DNA from: Rhyacichthys aspro
Taxonomy: Eukaryota > Chordata > Actinopteri > Gobiiformes > Rhyacichthyidae
Length of the DNA stretch: 64,000 nt
Direction: 5' to 3'
Assembly (NCBI GenBank): GCA_036850595.1
Contig: CM072170.1
Coordinates: forward strand, 14,600,303-14,664,302
Position 1 is the stretch's first letter; each line of letters opens with the position of its first letter. Below, piece after piece: positions 59,916 through 64,000 of this stretch. The notes beneath the pieces are model-generated. The model saw nothing but the letters and a program-made list of their open reading frames with translations, had not been told where the DNA came from and did not search any database. Made by a program: the position numbers and the translations under genes.

Positions 59916-60182
59916 AATTCAATTCAACTTTATTAATCCCAAAGGGGAAATTTAATGGTTAAGTCTCTTCAAGTATATGGAAAAGCAAATGAATTGATTC
60001 AGACTTCATCCAAAGACAGATTGATCATACAGTCTTATAGCAGTCGGTAAAAAGGAGTTCTTGTGGCATTCTGTCCATAGCTCACTGATCTCAGATGACC
60101 ACTGGCTGCTCTCAAAGGCCCAATGCAGGGGATGGTCCATGTTGTTCAGTATAGCATCTGTCCTGTTGTGTGTCTGTTGCTT
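59915..60182 (-). repeat. L2-type LINE/SINE 3' end, minus orientation, copy 2
   Basis: On the plus strand it starts TCAATTCAACTTTATTAATC, then CCAAAGGGGAAATT, the reversed L2-type tail. The following CTCACTGATCTCA and GATGGTCCATGTTGTTCAGT, then ATAGCATCTGTCCTGTTGTG, match 4335-4440. This copy is better preserved. Confidence 0.65.
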
Positions 60183-60359
60183 TACAACTTCAAATGGTTG
60201 GGGTAGGTTTCTTGAAAACTTGAAAATTAATATTACGTTTTTCATGCATGGAAATGATCTGTAAATAATATATTTTGTCCTGGAAAGTGGCTCTATAAAA
60301 ATGTGGTTTGTGATTCAGCTGGCTCCAGATAAGCAACATAATGTAACCTTGACCTTCTG

Positions 60360-60562
60360 TAGCTTGAGCTTTTCTTTTCTTTCTTTTTTTAATATTTTAC
60401 TGTGTTTACAAATTCAGTTCTTATCCTCTTGTGGGTTCTTTTATGTATTTGATATGTTTTACTGCTCTGTGTGGTATTTATTTACTGCACTGTGAGTTAT
60501 TTTTTTGTACGGCACTTTGGTCAAACTGGTTGTTTTTTAAATGTGCTTTTTTAAATAAAGTT
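60360..60562 (+). mobile_element. LINE 3' end fragment
   Basis: ACGGCACTTTGGTCAAACTGG, then TTTTTAAATGTGC and AAATAAAGTTG, is a common fish retroelement 3' terminus with an AATAAA signal. It lies in plus orientation 180 bp after the minus-oriented L2-type copy. No coding part is recognisable. Confidence 0.55.
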
Positions 60563-61490
60563 GCAGTTGCTGAAAACCCACTGGTAATTCTGAGTTTTCA
60601 TCCTATGAGGCTTGCAGGGAGGAATGGTCATAATTTAATGGCTGCACATGAACCCTGTTGTTTCTTATATAGTTGTTAATGAGAAATGTGTGTTCATTGT
60701 CACAAAAAAAGCTCTTGGAATTTGGAATAATTCAAAAAAAGTTGATATTGGTGAAAATACTGTAAAGAAGCCAGTCTTTTTAGCACAGACTAAAAAATAA
60801 CCATTCAAATTTGACTCTTGCTCCTGTGATCTTATCGAACAACCCTCCATCCTGCAGTGTTTACCTCTCAACACCATTGCCTGCTGTAGTACACAGATAC
60901 CAGAAGGGAGGCACTCAATTATGCACACGTCTTGCATCATAAGAAGCAACAACTGCCTGTTACAAAACAAATCAAAACATCCCTATTTGAATATTCGCTG
61001 TATGGGGTCATGATTCATTTATGTTGTTGGGAATTCTTGAAGTTTGTTGATGCAAGTGGACTTCATAGAAAAATCATGTCCAAGGAAGAAAATGTCAAGT
61101 TTTCAGATGGATAAATAAGCTGAGATGCACCACGCAACACAGTAACTACTCGAACGCTCCGTCTCATTGAAATCAAAGTCAATGTTGTTCTTTAGTCAGC
61201 CGGTCATCTACTGTGCAACACTGTTTAAACAACCCGTCTCCCTGTCCAAACATGTTAATCCACCTACTTCATCCTCACTCCATCAGCTACAGTGACACCA
61301 TTGGGACATAATACAGAGGCAAACCAACACACAGGAGTAGGAAGTATTAGCAGGCCTCTTTAGGCAAAAAAAAAAAAGAAATAGTCCACCGAATTTTATT
61401 AGAGAACACAGCTGTAGAAGAAAATACAGGTTTTGAATTTAAAGTATGTCATGATTTTTTATTTTTTTTTTGCAGTTTTATTGTAATCTT
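60562..61490. other. Spacer, no gene seen
   Basis: AT-rich. The 101-codon minus-strand frame at 60665-60970 has no domain. Confidence 0.4.
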
Positions 61491-61494
61491 TTAT

Positions 61495-61905
61495 GAAATT
61501 TTGCTCCATCAGTCTTCGCCAGCAGTCTAAGCAGAGATGCCCAGACTTCCCCCTCCTCAGACACTTCCCTCAGCTATTTTGAGGTAATGCCAACATGTTT
61601 CCAAGCCAGCTGAGAGACTTCAGTATCTAATGGGTCATCCCCCATGGCCTCCTCCCAGTGGGATATTCGCCCAGGGGGAATCCAAAACAGATGTCTGAGC
61701 CTCTTCAGTTAGTTCCTCTCAATGTGGAGGAACAGCGACTGTCCTCCGAGTTCCTATCCAAGTGACCAAGCTCCTCACTGTATTTCTAAGGAAGTGCCCA
61801 GCCACCCTTATGTCCGTTTTGGTCATGGCTAACAGTTCACAGGAGTAGAAACAACTGACCAGTAAATCGAAAGCTTTGCCTTGCAGCTCAGTTCCTTCTT
61901 TACCT
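61495..61905 (-). mobile_element. RTE-type (Rex3-like) LINE, 3' fragment, minus orientation
   Basis: On the minus strand it begins GAACTGAGCTGCAAGGCAAAG (near 61895), the same landmark as 6316 in the plus-strand copy. It continues through TGTTCCTCCACATTGAGAGG and CCACTGGGAGGAGGCC, and ends with GGGGGAAGTCTGGGCATCTC. Frames are broken throughout, and the reverse transcriptase domain is absent. Confidence 0.72.
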
Positions 61906-63400
61906 CAATTTCACGTTCTGTTCCTGTCCTTACTCCAAGATCCCATGTTACTTTTTTTCCTTGAGGCTGAAACTCTTTTCCAACCTCTTTTCCGACCGAC
62001 AACCACAGCGTTTAACAAATTATCATCCAAGCCGCTGTCCATAAAAATGACCAACAGAACCAGTGACAAACATGACAAACACTGTCTCTTCCAGCGACCA
62101 ACATACACCATGAACAGGTCTTACTGCCGGCTATTCTGACTTTGCCTCTGGGAATATTGAATGCAGCAATATTTCAACAAAACATAACTTTACCTGTTGG
62201 ACCTGCTGCGGAAAGTATGAAGCTTTTGTGCTTTTTAGCGACATGAGTCATCCTGGGTTTATAAAGTACTGTGATTCATGCCATTGTGCGGTAATCACAA
62301 AGACAATTAATAATAAATCTGCACAGGTCTGTAAATGGTAACATTGGATATGTATGTAAGACCAGTTAAGGCCATTAAACTTCTTTTTTTTTTTTTTTTA
62401 TCTAGCATTCCCTGTATGAGTAATGAAGGTATCTTCTGTACATTACTATTGATTATTCCGACTTGTTCTACGTGGCACAAGATGAATACAGTTATTTTTC
62501 AAATCAATTGATAGAAGAACTTAATGCAGGTGATTTCCTGTGGGGATATCCATAACCCTGACAGCCATACATATTGCAAACTAAACAAAGCACTTCATGC
62601 TCTGGTTGTCAAAGGCCTCACAGCGTCTCAGGAGTGCTCTTTGCTTTTACACAAGTGGTTATAGCTCTAAGGCTTTTAACTCGGAAGGTGGCTGCAGCGG
62701 CTATGAAAGCAAGTGTAAGTTGTGTAAAAACTTCACTTTCAATAATGTCAAGTTATTTCATTGTGAACACAGTACGCCAAAGTACAATACAACCTTTCTA
62801 GCTATGGAAAATTGCACTTTTGAATCTGGATATTATTCTAATTTCTAAAAGCTACTCTCATTTTTTTCCCCTAGTCTTGCAAATGCAACATTGAAAGTAG
62901 GTTTTTTGAAGGGTATGATCACATTTGTTTCTCTTTTTAGTTTGCGCTTAAATACAAAAGCTCTCTAGTACGGTTCCATAGTATGCTAGTATAAGACTGG
63001 AGCTGGTTTGACTGGTAGCTTAGTGTTAGCGGTTTGCTCTAGGTTTGGGTTAGGGTCATTTATTTAAGGGAACGACTGCTAGCTTTTCGGAGCTCAAGCT
63101 GGACTAAGCTTGAATAGAATAAGCAGAGTTTTCTTCACCAAGAGGCTTCACTTTATACTGTTTTGTGCTGGAAGGTGGGAGCTGATCAGGAAGGTCAATC
63201 TATTGATGGATTGAAAATGGACAGTCTGTAGGAAGGCCTTTTGTGCTGAAAGGTTTAAGACTCTACCACAAGTCCTCTAGTCCTTCTCCTGTAAGCGAAT
63301 TGTGCCTCCAGGAATCAATAAAGTAGTCAGTGATGGTTATGGAAGCATTGCCACTTGCAGGAACAGGAGACACAAACTAAACTCTCCCCTTGAATGGATC
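61905..63400. other. Spacer, no gene seen
   Basis: Overlapping frames at 62574-62848 include a Cys-rich stretch (CKLCKNFTF) but no family I know. Poly-T lies at about 62383-62399. Confidence 0.4.
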
Positions 63401-63407
63401 ATAACAT

Positions 63408-63659
63408 CATATATCGTTAGCCTCATAGCATAATTGCCTAAGTCATTTTTTGGCCAAGTTGAGATATCTACCTCACTCTACTCTCCTAACAATACTGCTT
63501 CACATGTATCATTGGCTGTGTCAGCCTATCAGAAAGCTTTTAATTATTATTTTTTCTATTAAAGTATAAATAAAAAGTTCTTATGTATTTGCTGAAATTA
63601 AAAAAAAAATGTTTTCAAAAATGATTTAGGCAATTATACTATTAGACTAACGATATGTG
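63408..63659. mobile_element. Foldback MITE with ~41-bp terminal inverted repeats
   Basis: The left arm (63408-63449) contains ATATCGTTAG, then ATAATTGCCTAAGTCATTTTT. The right arm (63617-63659) is its reverse complement with about five mismatches. The roughly 160-bp core is AT-rich and noncoding. I could not fix the target duplication, so the superfamily is open; the outermost bases CA...TG would also fit an hAT-like end. No second copy in this window. Confidence 0.75.
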
Positions 63660-64000
63660 TCCATCTCCAGTATACCAGATGATGAGTCTCTCTGGTGCAA
63701 GGACATCTAAAGGCTTATCCAGTACTCCCAAGTCCTTAGGAGCAAGGTTGAAGTGACAGATGAGGGTCACACTGTCTCACTGGATTATCTTCACTCCATA
63801 ACATGGTTGTGCAGTAAAAGCAAAAATTACACACTAATAAAGAAACGCCATAGCCTGAGCCTGGTGATGAGGGGTCTTTGATGACGCCTTTTCAAAAAAG
63901 ACCTTCTGGCGATGGGCATCTGTATATAAGTCAAAAATACGAGCGTGTGCATTGAGTACCTTTAAATGTGGATTGTCAAAATAATTTCTTTAACTGAAAA
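63660..64000. other. Spacer, no gene seen
   Basis: Nothing recognised up to the window edge. Confidence 0.4.

Noticed and set aside
62597..62848. An 83-codon frame with a Cys-rich, EGF-like looking segment
   Set aside because: Overlaps another frame of similar length, the cysteine spacing fits no domain I know, and no signal peptide or splice context is visible.
63040..63056. GGTTTGGGTTAGGGTC, resembling the telomere repeat
   Set aside because: Only about one and a half units. No array, so no evidence of an interstitial telomere.
1..64000. CRISPR arrays, operons, phage or plasmid features
   Set aside because: The repeat content, composition and transposon types are those of a fish nuclear genome. 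No direct-repeat/spacer array or prokaryotic gene cluster exists in the window.

Overview
The window looks like a gene-poor, AT-rich stretch of a ray-finned (teleost) fish genome. No open reading frame exceeds 186 codons, and that longest one is a decayed Tc1 transposase. I found no host protein-coding exon I could name and no rRNA, tRNA gene, CRISPR array or operon-like layout. The organism call rests on the repeats: Tc1/mariner elements with fish-type termini, RTE (Rex3-like) and L2-like LINE fragments, short fish SINE copies, an hAT-like family with an internal minisatellite, and a Tigger/pogo-like deletion derivative.

Layout. At 1-9,500, moderately GC-rich unique islands (1150-1830, 3270-3780, 5400-5850, 9220-9530) alternate with AT-rich spacer and old repeats. 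At 9,786-10,743 lies a Tc1 chimera. Then come two copies of a repeat (11,836 and 13,886), one of which keeps a short open frame, followed by a SINE. A stretch with promoter-like and splice-like signals (15,150-15,700) is followed by a three-copy diverged tandem repeat (16,376-17,134) and a Tc1 remnant with a SINE inside it (18,185-18,850). From 20,380 to 33,850 the window is transposon-rich: three copies of the hAT-like minisatellite family (21,445; 30,509; 33,332), an L2-like LINE, a Tigger-like element and a Tc1 element with both ends. From 34,000 to 59,300 unique islands recur every 2-5 kb, separated by repeats. The last 4 kb holds LINE fragments and a clean foldback MITE (63,408-63,659).

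Reading. Everything coding is transposon-derived and broken. The rest resembles intergenic or deep intronic DNA. The islands, several with TAATTA-type, GATA, E-box or octamer motifs, are candidates for conserved noncoding or regulatory elements. I inferred this only from composition and motif content; no alignment was possible. The best-supported unusual observations are: an hAT-like element whose 8-bp target duplication plus terminus has been inverted in place; the 189-bp higher-order period of its internal array in another copy; the Tc1 chimera; and a possible cryptic two-exon transcription unit near 15.2-15.7 kb.
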